Shown here one piece after another: positions 41,730-52,336 of a stretch of 64,000 nt of DNA. A program made the position numbers and the translations under genes. The stretch's first letter is position 1, and each line of letters opens with the position of its first letter. The DNA is from Drosophila persimilis (lineage: Eukaryota > Arthropoda > Insecta > Diptera > Drosophilidae): the NCBI RefSeq assembly GCF_003286085.1, contig NW_020825289.1:434001-498000 (forward strand). Direction: 5' to 3'. The notes beneath the pieces are model-generated. The model searched no databases, was not told the origin of the DNA, and saw nothing but the letters and a program-made list of their open reading frames with translations.

Positions 41730-44487
41730 CTAATTACTAGAAAGGTGTGTAAGGATTAGTAATTTAATAAGAGGAAGAGAATTAGTGGAGGATATAATAT
41801 GGTAGAGGGAATTATAATCCGAGCATAAGACCCTAAACGGTTCATGCAAGGAATAATTCGATCTACAAAGTGGAAGGAACAACGGTATAAAGTTTCTAGT
41901 CAGTCTAATAGGAATCGTGAAGTTTATGCGGCTCAACAGATCAGGGCTGTCTATGTCACCCCTGATCAAGTTGTGCATAAATATCACACCAAGCATTTTT
42001 CTACGGTTAACTAAGGATGGGAGGTTTGCTAATAATAGTCTACTAGAGTAAGATGGGAGTCTTACACCCGCATCCCAGTTAAGGCCCCGCAGAGCAAAGA
42101 GTAAAAAGTTTTTCTGCACTGATTCTATACGGTCCTGGTGTACTTTGTACTGAGGGAACCATACACAGGAGCCGTATTCTAAGATCGGACGAACAAGCGA
42201 GGTATAGAGAGTCTTTGTTATATAGGGGTCGTCAAATTCCTTTGACCACCTCTTTATAAACCCAAGCACGCCCATGGCCTTATTTACCATGGTAGAAATG
42301 TGTTCGGAAAACTTTAACTTGGGGTCTAACATAACACCCAGATCATCCACCAGGGTAATTCTCTCAAGAGAACCCCCAAATAGGGTGTAGGGAGCCAACA
42401 AAGGGCTAGAACGATGAAATGTCATAACTTTGCATTTCGAGGCATTAAGGTGTAACAAGTTTGCACAACACCATGACTGAAAGCTATTGAGATCGGATTG
42501 CAAGCGAGAATGAAATGAAATGTCCTTGTACTGGACACAGAGTTTAACATCATCCGCATACATAAGTACTCGAGAGTATGTTAATACTGTAGGCAAGTCA
42601 TTAATAAAGAGTGTGAAGAGTAAGGGGCCTAGATGGCTGCCCTGTGGTACTCCCGAAGAAACCTTTACTGGTAAAGAGAGGGAGTTTTTGAAGAGGACTC
42701 TTTGAGACCTGGAGCAAAGATAGCTAGAAATCCATCTGAGGAGGTTGGGCGGAAAACCTAAAAGGTCAAGTTTATGTGCTAAAAGGGAATGGCTTACAGA
42801 GTCGAATGCTTTACTAAAGTCGGTGTAAATAACATCCGTCTGTAAGTTACCTTGAAAGCCTTTAATAATGAAAGAGGTAAACTCTAACAAGTTCGTGGTG
42901 GTTGATCGCCGCCTTATAAATCCATGCTGAGTTGGAGATATAAGTGACTTGCAGAGATGTTGCAAGTGCGGAGCTAAAACCTTCTCAAACAATTTGGGAA
43001 TAGCGGATAACTTTGCTATACCTCTATAATTTTTTGCATCAGACTTGCTACCTTTTTTATGGAGAGGAATTATAAACGATTCCTTCCAGATTGGGGGGAA
43101 GCAAGAGGAATCAATGGACAGGGTGAATAGTTTAAGCAATGGTCCACACAGAGCCTCGGCGCAGTACCTGAGTACACAACCTGGAACCCCGTCTGGACCC
43201 GGTGAAAACACCGGCTTAACTAGTCGAAGATCATGAAGTAGGGAATATTCATTTAACAAGGGACTGAAAATGCCATTCGACCTCGGTAATCCGTATGGGT
43301 ACGGTTGACCAGAGTAGCGTTCCTCAGAATAGGTGGTTTGGAAAAACTGGGCAATTATTTGCCGACGTATTACAAAATGATAGCGAGGATGGGTGTGCGG
43401 ACGTTCTACGCTTACTGTTTACGAAGCAGTAAAACTGCTTAGGGTCCTGAGAAAAACGTATCCTGCAACGAGATAGGTAGTTCTTATAGCATTGAGCAGT
43501 AAGAACTGAAAAGTTTGACCGAGCTATTACATAACGAGAGTGAGAAGTAGGAGAACCCACTTCTTGAAATTTTTTATAAAGTCTTGATTTTAAGTTTTTT
43601 AGACTGGATAACTCTTTGGTAAACCAAGGGGGTTTTCCAGATCTAATCGGACAAGAAAGCGGGACACAAGAATCAAAAAATGTGCCAAGAGCATTGTAAA
43701 AAATGTTTGTGCCTTTTGTGACATCAGTGCACAAGTACAAAGTGGACCAATCAAAATCCCTAATTAGGTTATTAAGCTTCGCAAACTCGGCTTTACGAAA
43801 GCAGCGGACACGTTCAGGTAGTCTACTCGACCGATCCAATACAGTTGGTCCTATGTCTAGCGACACCTCGAAAGTAGGGTGGCAGGCGTCTTCAGGTATA
43901 GAGAGCGGAAGGGCTCGGGTTAACAACACTATGGTCGGATCCGATACAAAGCATAGATCAAGCAATCGACCTAAGGAATTTTTCACATGATTGACTTGAG
44001 ACAGGGACAGGTCAAGCAAGCCGTCAACAAAGTCATGTCGTGACATGGGCACTAGGATACTAGACTCGTTTACCGAAGACCAAACAGTTCCTGGCAAGTT
44101 GAAGTCACCAAGAACTATCATACGATCTTTATCAGATAGCGAGGAAGCAACAGCGGTTAAAGCGGACAAGTGCTGCTCATAAATTGAAATATCCGAAGAA
44201 GGTGGGATATACGAGCAAGTAATGAATATAGCGAAAGCGGGAAGAATCAGTTTCACACACAGGAATTCCAGTTCCTGTTGAACTTGGACTGACGTGAAGT
44301 AAGAGTCCACTGCAATTAGAACCCCTCCTGCACGTCGAGACGAACGGTCCTTTCTAAAAGTTGTGTACCGACCTGCCAAAACCTCGGAACTAAGAATGTC
44401 CGGCTTTAACCAGGTTTCAGTAAACACAATAACGTGGGAAGCAAATGCAACACTATCCCGGAAAAGAATGCTGAGCTTACTACGCAA
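41730..44487 (-). pseudogene. CR1-like LINE ORF2, broken by a 23-bp deletion
   Basis: The same protein as copy A ORF2, in two frames: 44487-43324 (endonuclease and lead-in) and 43259-41730 (RT and C-terminus). Compared with copy A, 23 bases are missing at about 43354 (within GGGCAATTATTTGCCG), which shifts the frame between the endonuclease and RT. Twelve bases are also missing near 44290, an in-frame loss in the endonuclease. RT motifs (DFSKAFDSVSHS, YADDVKL) are intact. Confidence 0.9.
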
Positions 44488-44522
44488 GCCTCTTACATTC
44501 TGATAGGTTACTAAAAGAGAAG

Positions 44523-45496
44523 TTAGTTTTTTGGAAAGGTTGGAGCAAGACGGGAAGTTGAGGAAGAGGAAGTTGAGGTTGAGGGTGGCACGCTGGAAAG
44601 ATTTGGAAGCGATATGGGGGGCCTATTCTTCTTCTTTGCCTTAAACTCCTTCACCACCAAATGCTCCGGCCAAAATTTGGTGGAGCAAATGGTGTCAAAT
44701 TGAGTTGGGGAGATGCTTATCTTAAACGACGCTATCTCCCTGGCATAAGAGAAGTTAAATTTCTCCACCTTTAAACCCACGGCTTTTATTTTGCTTTGAA
44801 TGAAAGCAGTTACATCATTAGATGTGAGGTCAGGGGCCAGCCGTGAAACAAAAACTTGTCGTTTTGGTGGGACTCCCACCAGTGGTTTAGTCACCACAGG
44901 TCTAGTACCTGTGGTGGCAATATCCGGAGGTCCGGAACGTCTATTTACTGGTGGGATCGGGATAGACGGGACAACTAGTGAACTTGCGGACACCACGGAC
45001 ACGGACGCTGCAGACGTACTTGGCTGCACATTCTCCGAGGCGATGAATTCGGCTACCGGCCTTTGGAGTGGCAAACGAGATCAACTGCTGCACACTTGGA
45101 GTGGTCGGAGTCAGTTTTTCGGCGGCGCACGGCTGAGTGACGGTTGGCACTTGCAGGTCCCGCGGAGTGACCTTTTTGCGCCTCGGAGACTCATTCAGCA
45201 GTTTTAAACCGCTAAACTAGGAGCCGATCGTATTGGTTTTTGAAACCAACGGTCAGCTCCTTAAAGCCACTCCGCGTCTGCCTCATGAAAGCCACCATGT
45301 CTTTCTCCACCGCACGGCATGCCTCGCAACTGTAATGCAAGCCATTACGTTTGGCTATAGCATCACTCACGAGGCCAGAAAATCCAGCGCATTTTGCGTG
45401 CACTACGCTGTCGCAGAGCCAGCAGGGGACATTCGGCTGATCGTGGGTGATCTGCTTCTTACAGCTTTTTTTGGCACAGACCACAGCGTATTCCAT
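44523..45496 (-). pseudogene. CR1-like LINE ORF1 with PHD-like zinc finger
   Basis: The frame begins at 45496 with MEYAVVCAKKSCKK, and Cys/His spacing (CWLCDSVVHAKCAGF, YSCEAC) that fits a C4HC3 PHD-like finger, as seen in ORF1 of CR1-type LINEs. It stops at 45212. Later frames (45150-44941, 45074-44523) carry a Ser/Pro-rich linker and an RNA-binding-type C-terminal part (VFVSRLAPDLTSNDVTAFIQ, then KISISPTQFDTICSTKFW). At least two shifts break the gene. ORF1 normally binds and packages the LINE RNA. Confidence 0.75.
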
Positions 45497-45983
45497 TTTA
45501 TTATTTATTTATTTACTATTATTTGCAAAACAAATTGATATCAGACCAATGTGCCAGACAACGCTCAAAGCGGAATTGGTAAAAAAAGAGAGCAGAGTGG
45601 AGAGCGGTTATAGCGAGAGCTACTAAGCAGAGAGCGCTATTGCTCAGAAAGTTTAAAGATCGAGAGAGAAAGAACAGTTATTGAAGTTGAGGTGATAGCG
45701 AGAGAGTGATAAGACAACAAAAGCTACCAGACGAGAGCGGACTGCAATGCAATACCCTCTCACTGCAACAACACAACACAACACAAGCCGACGCCGAAAA
45801 ATAAAAAGTTAAACAATGTTTTAACACAAATCAAAAGGCATGCACTCGCGTAAATGAATAGGTTTCCAGATTGTTGTCTGGTTAGAAAGTATATTTAGAA
45901 TTTAGTTAGGAAAACACCGGCTGTTTATTCAAAACAAAAGGAAAAAATGCGGATCGCAAAACAAAAACACGTCTGATCACTAC

Positions 45984-46202
45984 GAAAGATAATCGGAAGA
46001 TCTTTCCCTAGATCGTTTGACTGGCTGATTCGGTGCACTGATACCTGCCTGAGTCTGATTGATTTGATAGTTAGTGGGATTCTGTACTCTGCCCTGGTTT
46101 AAGGAATTTCTAAATCCGTTAAATAATCCTTTATTATTTACGGCATTATTTCCTGAATTATTTCGATGTTTGAATAAATTACTGAATGACAGTTGAAAAA
46201 GG
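45984..46202 (-). pseudogene. Errantivirus gag C-terminal remnant
   Basis: The minus strand reads KHRNNSGNNAVNNKG, NGFRNSLNQGRVQNPTNY and QPVKRSRERSSDYLS, an Asn/Gln-rich Gag tail typical of 17.6-like elements. The frame is open. The element ends at about 46202. Confidence 0.7.
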
Positions 46203-46788
46203 TGTTATTTGAAAAAATATTTGTTTTTAGTTATATGAATATGACATCAAAAATGTAGTATATAATTTTGTTAGGAATTGATTTATTGACAAAAAAACTA
46301 CACGAATCGGATAACGTTTGGCAAAACCCCACTCTAGAGAAGTCAAAAATGCCTAAAATATCAGAGTGCATCTTTTTTTTTTGTCGCTGGGTGTACATAT
46401 ATATGAACATAAGTTTTGCGTTTATTTATAAAAGTGTAATTTTCAAAGGTCTCAGGGTCTAAAAATGTTCTCTTAAAATTTAAAATAAATAGTTAACATT
46501 AAAGTTGTCATACATTACAAAATTCTTTCGGAATGTGGAAAACTTGATCAAATCAAAGAAGCCTGTTTTGATACAGCTGCTTGAGACAACATCATGTGCG
46601 TACGTTAAATTGATAGAGTTAACTCAAATTTGTTTGGGATCGGTTCCGAAGGATCATTGTTTCCGACTCCTTGGACCAATACTATTTTTCAAAAATAGTT
46701 TAACTTGACAACTCGAAAAGAAAAATATTTGCGCGACGTATATTTTTTTATAGTACGTATTCATAAAAATTATTTGGGCAGGCTCCGG
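46203..46788. other. AT-rich spacer, no assigned content
   Basis: Two short plus-strand frames (46268-46462, 46505-46708) match nothing I know. Part of it may be the left arm of repeat X, because the LOA LINE that follows inserted into that repeat. Confidence 0.45.
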
Positions 46789-46849
46789 TTACTCTTGCAG
46801 AAACAAACAAAAACAGCTGACCTGGTTCGAAAATATACAGCGTGATAAA
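46789..46849 (+). repeat. 61-bp target-site duplication, left copy
   Basis: TTACTCTTGCAGAAACAAAC through GCGTGATAAA, 61 bases identical to 52337-52397. They flank the LOA LINE exactly. Confidence 0.92.
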
Positions 46850-46966
46850 GGTTAGGTTAGGTAGAGACGGCCGCCAAGCTCGCTCGGAGCCCAGCACACA
46901 TAGGCCGGTTTCGGCCCGTTGTGATACCGTTTGGGATCATTCCCTCCCTGCAGATGAGACTTCATG

Positions 46967-49900
46967 TCAACAGTTGTCCCATCCAGATGCCCTTATAAAG
47001 TTGAAGATCTTTCTGGGACATAGCGTGGACATCTCCGAGATGTCGTTCAGAAAGGCAGAGCCCAAGTAATGCAGCCTCCTTCTGCTGAGAGCTGGACAGG
47101 AACAGAACAGGTGTTCCACTGTTTCCTCCTCGTCTCTGCAGCTGCGGCAGAAATCATTGTATGGGGCACCCAGCCTGTTTGCGTGGGTGCCTACTAGCCA
47201 GTGTCCTGTGAGGGAACGTATGACTGCGCTGCACCTTTCCCTGCCTAGTTTGCAGAGCTCTGAGGTGCGCTTCTTGTCTATGGTCGGCCATGTTTGCCGA
47301 GCTGTGCGACAACGTGGCCCTGTTTGCCACTTGTTGTCTATCAGTAGCGTGTACTGCTCTTTTATGATGAGCTTGCAGGTGGCCATAGGCATACAAATAT
47401 CCTCCTTATCTTGGAGAAGAGGGTCGTAGTACCAGATCTGGCCAGCTCGTCCGCTATGCAGTTGCCCTCGATATCCCGGTGACCCGGGACCCATATAAGG
47501 CTGATAGCAAATTGCTGAGCCATCTCGTGAAGAGATCTGCGGCACTTCGCCACAGTAGCCGAGTTCGAGGAGATCGCGTTAAGTGATCTGATCGCAGCTT
47601 GGCTGTCGCTGTAGATGTTTAGATTGGTTGCCGTGGTGGTAACCGTATGAAGGCAGTACAGAGCCTCCCTGATTGCCGTAACTTCCGCTTGGAAGACGCT
47701 ACAGTGATCCGGAAGCCTGAAAGATTGCCTTATGTTAAGTTGTTCAGAGTAGATTCCTCCTCCAACCCTGCCGTCCAGTTTTGAGCCATCCGTGAAGATG
47801 CTTATGGCCCCGTCTGGGCCGGGGGGTCCCTCGAGCCAATCGTCTCTATGAGGGATGATTATGCTGAATGGAGTCTCCGTGTGCTCCATTGGAACTTGAT
47901 AGTCCGTTCTTGCTGGGACCTTGTTGTTTTTGTTTAGTATAGATGAGTGACCTATGTTCTGGGGTACCCATTGTTCAGAGTCCCTAAGACGTATTGCTGC
48001 CATTTCTGCCCGCTCTTTTCCTGCAAAGTCAAGGCTCTGAAGGCATAACATGGCGTTTAGCGCCTCATTTGGTGTAGTTCGAAGAGCTCCACTGATGCAG
48101 AGGGCGGCTGTTCGCTGAACCTTGCCCAGCTGATTGGTTATTGTCCTTTTCGCTAGGGCAGGCCACCAGACAGTAACTCCGTAGAGTATTATAGGTCTGA
48201 CTATTGCCAGATATATCCATCGGACTATGCTTGGGTTCATGCCCCACTTTAGGCCGATAGCTTTTTTGCAAGTATAGAGTGCTGTCGTTGCCTTCCTCAC
48301 TCTATCCTTGACATTCAGGTTCCAGCTAAGCTTTTTGTCAATTACCAACCCTAAGTAACTGGCACTGTCGCTGAAGGAGAGCCTGTATCCGTTTAGTGTT
48401 GGTGGGTTGAGGGTCGGGACCTTGTATTTTTTTGTGAATAACACTAGTTCCGTTTTCGAGGGATTTAGTCCCAATCCACGCGATTCTGTCCATTGGGACA
48501 ATCGAGCAAGCTTTGCGGTCATTAGGTCGCATAGTGTTTGGGGGTATTTCCCCGCAAAGATAATTGCAACGTCATCCGCGTATGCCACTACTTTACAGCC
48601 CCCCTCTTCCAGGTCGCAAAGAATCTTATTGACTGCAATGTTCCATAGAAGAGGAGACAGAACTCCCCCTTGCGGGGTTCCTCTGTTGACATACCTTGAC
48701 TGGGTGGACGATCCCATCGATGATGTCACCGTCCTGCGTATGAGCAATTGATCAATGAGCATCACCAAGTGACGGTCCACCCCCAGGTCAGTCAGGGCTT
48801 CTGTAATGGCGCCCGGTGTGACGTTGTTGAAGGCTCCCTCGATATCGAGAAAAGCTATTAGTGAGTATTCTTTGAGATGCAGGGATTTTTCTACACTCGA
48901 GATCACTTCGTGAAGTGCCGTTTCCGTGGATTTTCCTTTCCGGTAGGCATGCTGCGCACTTGAGTACAGCTGGGGACTTATGGTGGTCCGTAATTGTAAC
49001 CCGATAAGTCTCTCAAAGGTTTTGAGTAGGAAAGACGATAAACTGATTGGCCTAAAGTCTTTTGGGGTTGAGTGTGAGGCTTTGCCTGCTTTAGGGATGA
49101 AAACTATCCTAGCCTTAAGCCACGCTTGCGGTATTGTGCATACCGCCAGTATCTTCCTGAAGATACTATGTAGCCAGTTGATGGCCGTCTCCCCGGCCCT
49201 CTGAAGCTGGGCCGGGATTACCTGGTCCGGGCCTGGCGATTTAAACGGGTTGAAGCTGTTTACTGCCCAACTTATGTTCCGTTTTGTAAGGATATGGTCC
49301 ATCGATTCTACCGATCCCTCTCTTGGGAGGTGAGACGGCTCGGTGGATGTGCATCCGGGGAAGTGCGTGTCGAGCAAAATGTGCAGGGACTCCTCACTAG
49401 AGTTGGTCCACGTGCCATCATTCTTTTTGAGGTACCCTACCGAGGGGGTGGTTTTTGAGAGAACTTTCCGGAGTCTTGCGGCCTCCGAGGTTTCCTCGAT
49501 TTCGGAGCAAAATTTTTGCCAGGAGGCTCTTTTAGCCTTCCTCGTTTCCTTTTTGTATAGTGCTAGACTGGTTTTATAGTCTGCCCAGTGAGTATCCTCC
49601 TTAGTTCTTGTGGCTCTGTTGAATAGAGTCCTGCAAGTTCTACGAAGGGTGTCTAGTTGCTTGGACCACCAGGGGGGTTTCTTTTTTCCCCTTGGTCTGG
49701 TAGAGGGACATGCTGCCTTGAAGGCTTTGTTGCACGCATCCGTAAACCTGTACACAAGACGGTTTAGGTTGTCTTCAGTGTTCGGGCAGTTAGGGGCGTT
49801 AGGAGGGAGTAGCTCCTCCAGCGTTGTGCTATATTTTTCCCAGTTGGCTTTTCTGGGGTTGATATAGTCTGTTGGTTTGGGAATATCGAAGGATAATATC

Positions 49901-50592
49901 GTCTCGATATACCTGTGGTCCGAGAAGGAGTGGTCTCCTAGGACTCTCCAGCTCTTGATTGTGTCCAACAGTTTGCTTGACACTAGCGTGAGGTCAATGA
50001 CCTCCTGCCGATTTTTAATTATAAAAGTGGGGTCATTACCCCGATTGCATATGAATAAATTTGAGTTCAGGATGAAGCTGAACAGTGACTCACCCCTTAC
50101 ATTCGTGTCCGTACTCCCCCATTGGGTGTGGTGGGCGTTGGCATCGCAACCTATAAGTAGGTCTTTGTCCGTCCTTTCGCTGTCGCTGGCTATTTTGCGA
50201 ACAAGGTCGCTCGGAGGATCATCCTCCTCGTGGGCCATATAGGATGCCACCAGCCTGAGATGATGACCTCTTAGTTCTAGGCTTGCCGCCGTGTTATCTC
50301 CATCGCTATAATTGTGGAGCAGAAAGATATTTAGGTGCTTTCTAGCAAGTATGCAGGTACGGATTTTACCTTCATTTTGGGATACAATGATCTTGTATTC
50401 CCTCGTCCCCAATCCACAGACCTTGCCTCCTACCACCCAAGGCTCCTGGATCAGGACTACGTCGGCTCCGCTTGCGTCTAGGCGGAGTATGAGAGCAGCC
50501 GATGCTGCTTTACAGTGGTGGAGATTTATTTGAAGGATCCTTAGGACCATCTTCAAGATTCTCCACCACCGTGATGTCCGCGTCCGAGTCAT
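46967..50592 (-). CDS. LOA-clade LINE ORF2: endonuclease, RT, RNase H; one frameshift near the end
   Basis: The main open frame (50592-47362) has 1,076 codons. APE endonuclease, residues about 14-240: LRILQINLHHCKAA, IQEPWVVGG, LIGCDANAHHTQWGS, FSDHRYI. RT, about 450-760: SPGPDQVIPAQL, IAFLDIEGAFNNV, RGTPQGGVLSPLLWNIAVN, VVAYADDVAII. RNase H, about 935-1060: SIFTDGSKLDGRVGGG, NIYSDSQAAIRSL and VPGHRDIEGNCIADELARSG, with all catalytic acids present. At about 47430 a one-base change shifts the frame. The overlapping frame to 46967 carries the end, with a CRSCRDEEETVEHLFCSC zinc-finger motif. The shift removes only the last 155 or so residues. Confidence 0.9.
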
Positions 50593-51856
50593 CTGAGACT
50601 CTCTCTCGGCACATTGACTCGAAGTCGAGCATCAGTTCTGTGTCTGAGGAGAAGCCTTCCTGGTCTGGCTCCAGCTCGTCGTCAGGCGCTTCGATCTCCG
50701 CAACGACATCCTGCACGTCTGGGTTGACGACAGGAAGCGCCGCGGCCGCCGCGTCCGATTTGTACACCTTGATGGTGACCGAGCTGAAGCCGAAGTTGAG
50801 CTCTCCTTTTGCTGCCTCTATCGGGGCCAGCGACTCTTTATTGAGAACGAGAACTGCCTGGTTAGTCGGCCCTTGTGTCGTCTCAACTTTGGCTACCTTC
50901 CAATCGGAGGTTGGTAGTCCTGGGTTGCACCTCTGCAACATCTTGAGGATGCGTTCTGGCTCCTTAAAGGTAGCCGGCACCCAAATTCTGGCCCTCGGTC
51001 TGCTGGGCACCTCGCTCCAGTCGACTGCGACGAGTTTCGCCCCAGCATAAACCTCGCCGACCTGCGCTACCGCCGCTTTGTACAGCTTCACAGAGCGCTC
51101 GTCTTCGCAGGCAATTATCTTTACGTTGCCCTGGAACCACCCCATGTCCTTGCAGACTGGCGGAGGTCCAGGGTCTTTGTCGAGGAGTTCGAAGCAGCGG
51201 TCGGCCAATGCCGCTTCCACCCACTTCCACTGACTCCTTGGGATTCTCCCCTCTGCGCTGCCTTTGTCGAGGACACCAATTAGCGTCCTCTCCTTGGCAA
51301 TCTGCGCAAAGGAGACATTTGGCAGCACTCTGGAGCGCTTTGCTACCGGTCCCGGTGTCTCCTGCGAGCGCTGCCTCTTGGCTTGGGGAGCCACCTTTTT
51401 CTGTTCAAAGGTGAACTCCGGAAGTACGGCCGAAGCCCATTCCACCTTCTTCAGCCATTCGGCTGATGGGCTGGCTTCACTGCTGGCGTGTTGCCGACGG
51501 AGTATGTGCCCTGCACTCCTCTTTTCGGCATATGAGTATCGTCTGGCTTGGGCACTTGTCGACGGCAAGTCAACCCCCTCCGCTTTACCAGAAGGTCGGG
51601 CAGCCGCAATATTGCTTAGCTTCCCTTCCAAGGTGTCAGCTTCGGGAGTTACCTTGCCACCCACACCGGATTCGGGATGGGACCCCCTCGGGTTCGCACA
51701 GGCACCTTCCACCTTGTGGGTATTCCCCACTATAGAGCCGGTTGGGCCAGGCCTTTGGGCCGCTGCCTTCCCGAGCTTGGGATTGCTCCCAGTTGGCATT
51801 TGGGGAGCGCCGCACTCATTTGTTTTTTTGTTGGTTTTGTTTTTATTGTTATACAT
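50510..51856 (-). CDS. LOA-clade LINE ORF1 (448 aa), nucleic-acid-binding
   Basis: An intact 448-codon frame. It is a basic, low-complexity N-terminal half (many Lys, Pro, Ser; KRQRSQETPGPVAKRSRVLP) with a short helical block IAKERTLIGVLDKGSAEGRI. The C-terminal half, residues about 215-390, is folded with beta-strand and Trp-rich patterns (DMGWFQGNVKIIACEDER, VDWSEVPSRPRARIWVPATF). This part resembles the ORF1 domain found in LOA-type elements (I think the DUF4780 family, unverified). ORF1 should bind the LINE RNA and bring it to the nucleus. It overlaps ORF2 by 83 bp, and ORF2 starts upstream of the ORF1 stop. A related fragment is at 9681-10440. Confidence 0.88.
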   Translation of the reverse strand: MYNNKNKTNKKTNECGAPQMPTGSNPKLGKAAAQRPGPTGSIVGNTHKVEGACANPRGSHPESGVGGKVTPEADTLEGKLSNIAAARPSGKAEGVDLPSTSAQARRYSYAEKRSAGHILRRQHASSEASPSAEWLKKVEWASAVLPEFTFEQKKVAPQAKRQRSQETPGPVAKRSRVLPNVSFAQIAKERTLIGVLDKGSAEGRIPRSQWKWVEAALADRCFELLDKDPGPPPVCKDMGWFQGNVKIIACEDERSVKLYKAAVAQVGEVYAGAKLVAVDWSEVPSRPRARIWVPATFKEPERILKMLQRCNPGLPTSDWKVAKVETTQGPTNQAVLVLNKESLAPIEAAKGELNFGFSSVTIKVYKSDAAAAALPVVNPDVQDVVAEIEAPDDELEPDQEGFSSDTELMLDFESMCRERVSDDSDADITVVENLEDGPKDPSNKSPPL

Positions 51857-52243
51857 CTTGTTCCCACGAGATGCAGAGAAAGGGAAAGGTCAGCCCGGGC
51901 AGAGATCCACGTTGCCCGGGTAAGGCATCATTAGAACAGGGGGCTGCCAAGTCCCTGAGCCCTCCGTTAGAGACTGGGCTATTTTTTATACCGGGCCCCC
52001 AGCCAGGCTGACTCTCGGCACGGGTCGAGTAACACACTTAGTCCGGCCCGGTGTGAGGTGGATGTGGGGGTTGGGATATGGGTAGGTATTGTGTATGGAT
52101 GGGAGTGTGTGAGCTACTTATTGAGGCGGCACCACAAGCGCATCGTCAGTGTTGCTGCTTCGCGAACACCCGCTGGCTGTCCGGGACTGCTTATTTCGGT
52201 ACTCTCCCGTGAGGGATGCCCGCTTATTCGCAGCTGACCTACC

Positions 52244-52336
52244 GAGGTAGGCCGTTCGCTATCCGCAACCCGCGACCCGTCCGGTGGCCTCAGCTAGGCC
52301 CCCTTTGAGCTACCTCACAAGCTCATCAGACCAGAC
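52244..52336 (-). ncRNA. Candidate HDV-like self-cleaving ribozyme at the LINE 5' end
   Basis: Read on the minus strand from the first element base (52336), the RNA can form the HDV nested pseudoknot in the right order. P1: GUCUGGU (52336-52330) with ACCGGAC (52285-52279), 7 bp including one G-U. P2: GAGGUAG (52316-52310) with CUACCUC (52250-52244), 7 bp. P3: GGCCU and AGGCC (52300-52296 and 52290-52286), directly before P1'. A GC-rich P4 hairpin lies at about 52278-52261. The strand after P4 reads AGCGAAC, like the catalytic-C joining segment of HDV ribozymes. Cleavage would fall exactly at the 5' end set by the target duplication. HDV-like ribozymes are known at the 5' ends of R2, RTE and LOA-clade Baggins LINEs. 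A 9-base linker between P2 and P3 is not canonical. Confidence 0.6.

Larger units (their letters stand above)
41434..45983 (-). mobile_element. CR1-like LINE copy B, near full length
   Basis: A 4.55-kb LINE on the minus strand with 5' UTR (45983-45497), ORF1 (45496-44523), ORF2 (44487-41730) and 3' UTR (to 41434). It lies exactly between two codons of the errantivirus: the viral frame reads SSDYLS on the right and KRKPKW on the left, with no duplicated bases visible at the junction. It is closely identical to copy A. The GAGA-rich 5' UTR (GAGAGAGAAAG near 45662) may hold promoter sites. Confidence 0.9.
36237..46202 (-). mobile_element. 17.6/297-like errantivirus (Ty3/gypsy with env), interrupted by a CR1 LINE
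   Basis: Read on the minus strand the order is a gag remnant (46200-45984), [CR1-like copy B], protease (41433-41073), RT and RNase H (40862-39358), integrase (39300-38162), env (38180-36850), PPT and 3' LTR. The LTR starts AGTGACATATCTATAG, as in 17.6, and the flank next to the LTR end is TATAT, the preferred target. The 5' LTR and most of gag are missing. All three genes carry frameshifts. This is an old endogenous copy. Confidence 0.85.
46850..52336 (-). mobile_element. LOA-clade (Bilbo-like) LINE, full length, 5.49 kb
   Basis: A complete LINE on the minus strand. The 5' UTR (52336-51857) starts with a candidate self-cleaving ribozyme. ORF1 (51856-50510) and ORF2 (50592 to about 46967) overlap by 83 bp. 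A short 3' UTR follows, and the element ends CTACCTAACCTAACC without poly-A. The ORF2 order of endonuclease, RT, RNase H and a terminal CCHC finger fits the LOA clade (Bilbo, Baggins). A perfect 61-bp target duplication and nearly intact ORFs show that it inserted recently. Confidence 0.93.

Noticed and set aside
50502-51923. Long plus-strand frames opposite the LOA ORF1 (182 and 219 codons)
   Set aside because: They are antisense shadows of a GC-rich coding region. The minus frame has the family domains and the start context.
52300-52336. Hammerhead ribozyme suggested by CUGAUGAG near the LOA LINE 5' end
   Set aside because: The CUGAUGA word is there, but the stem II partner is followed by UCAAA and not the required GAAA, and no NUH cleavage stem is placed correctly. 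The HDV-like fold explains the same region better.
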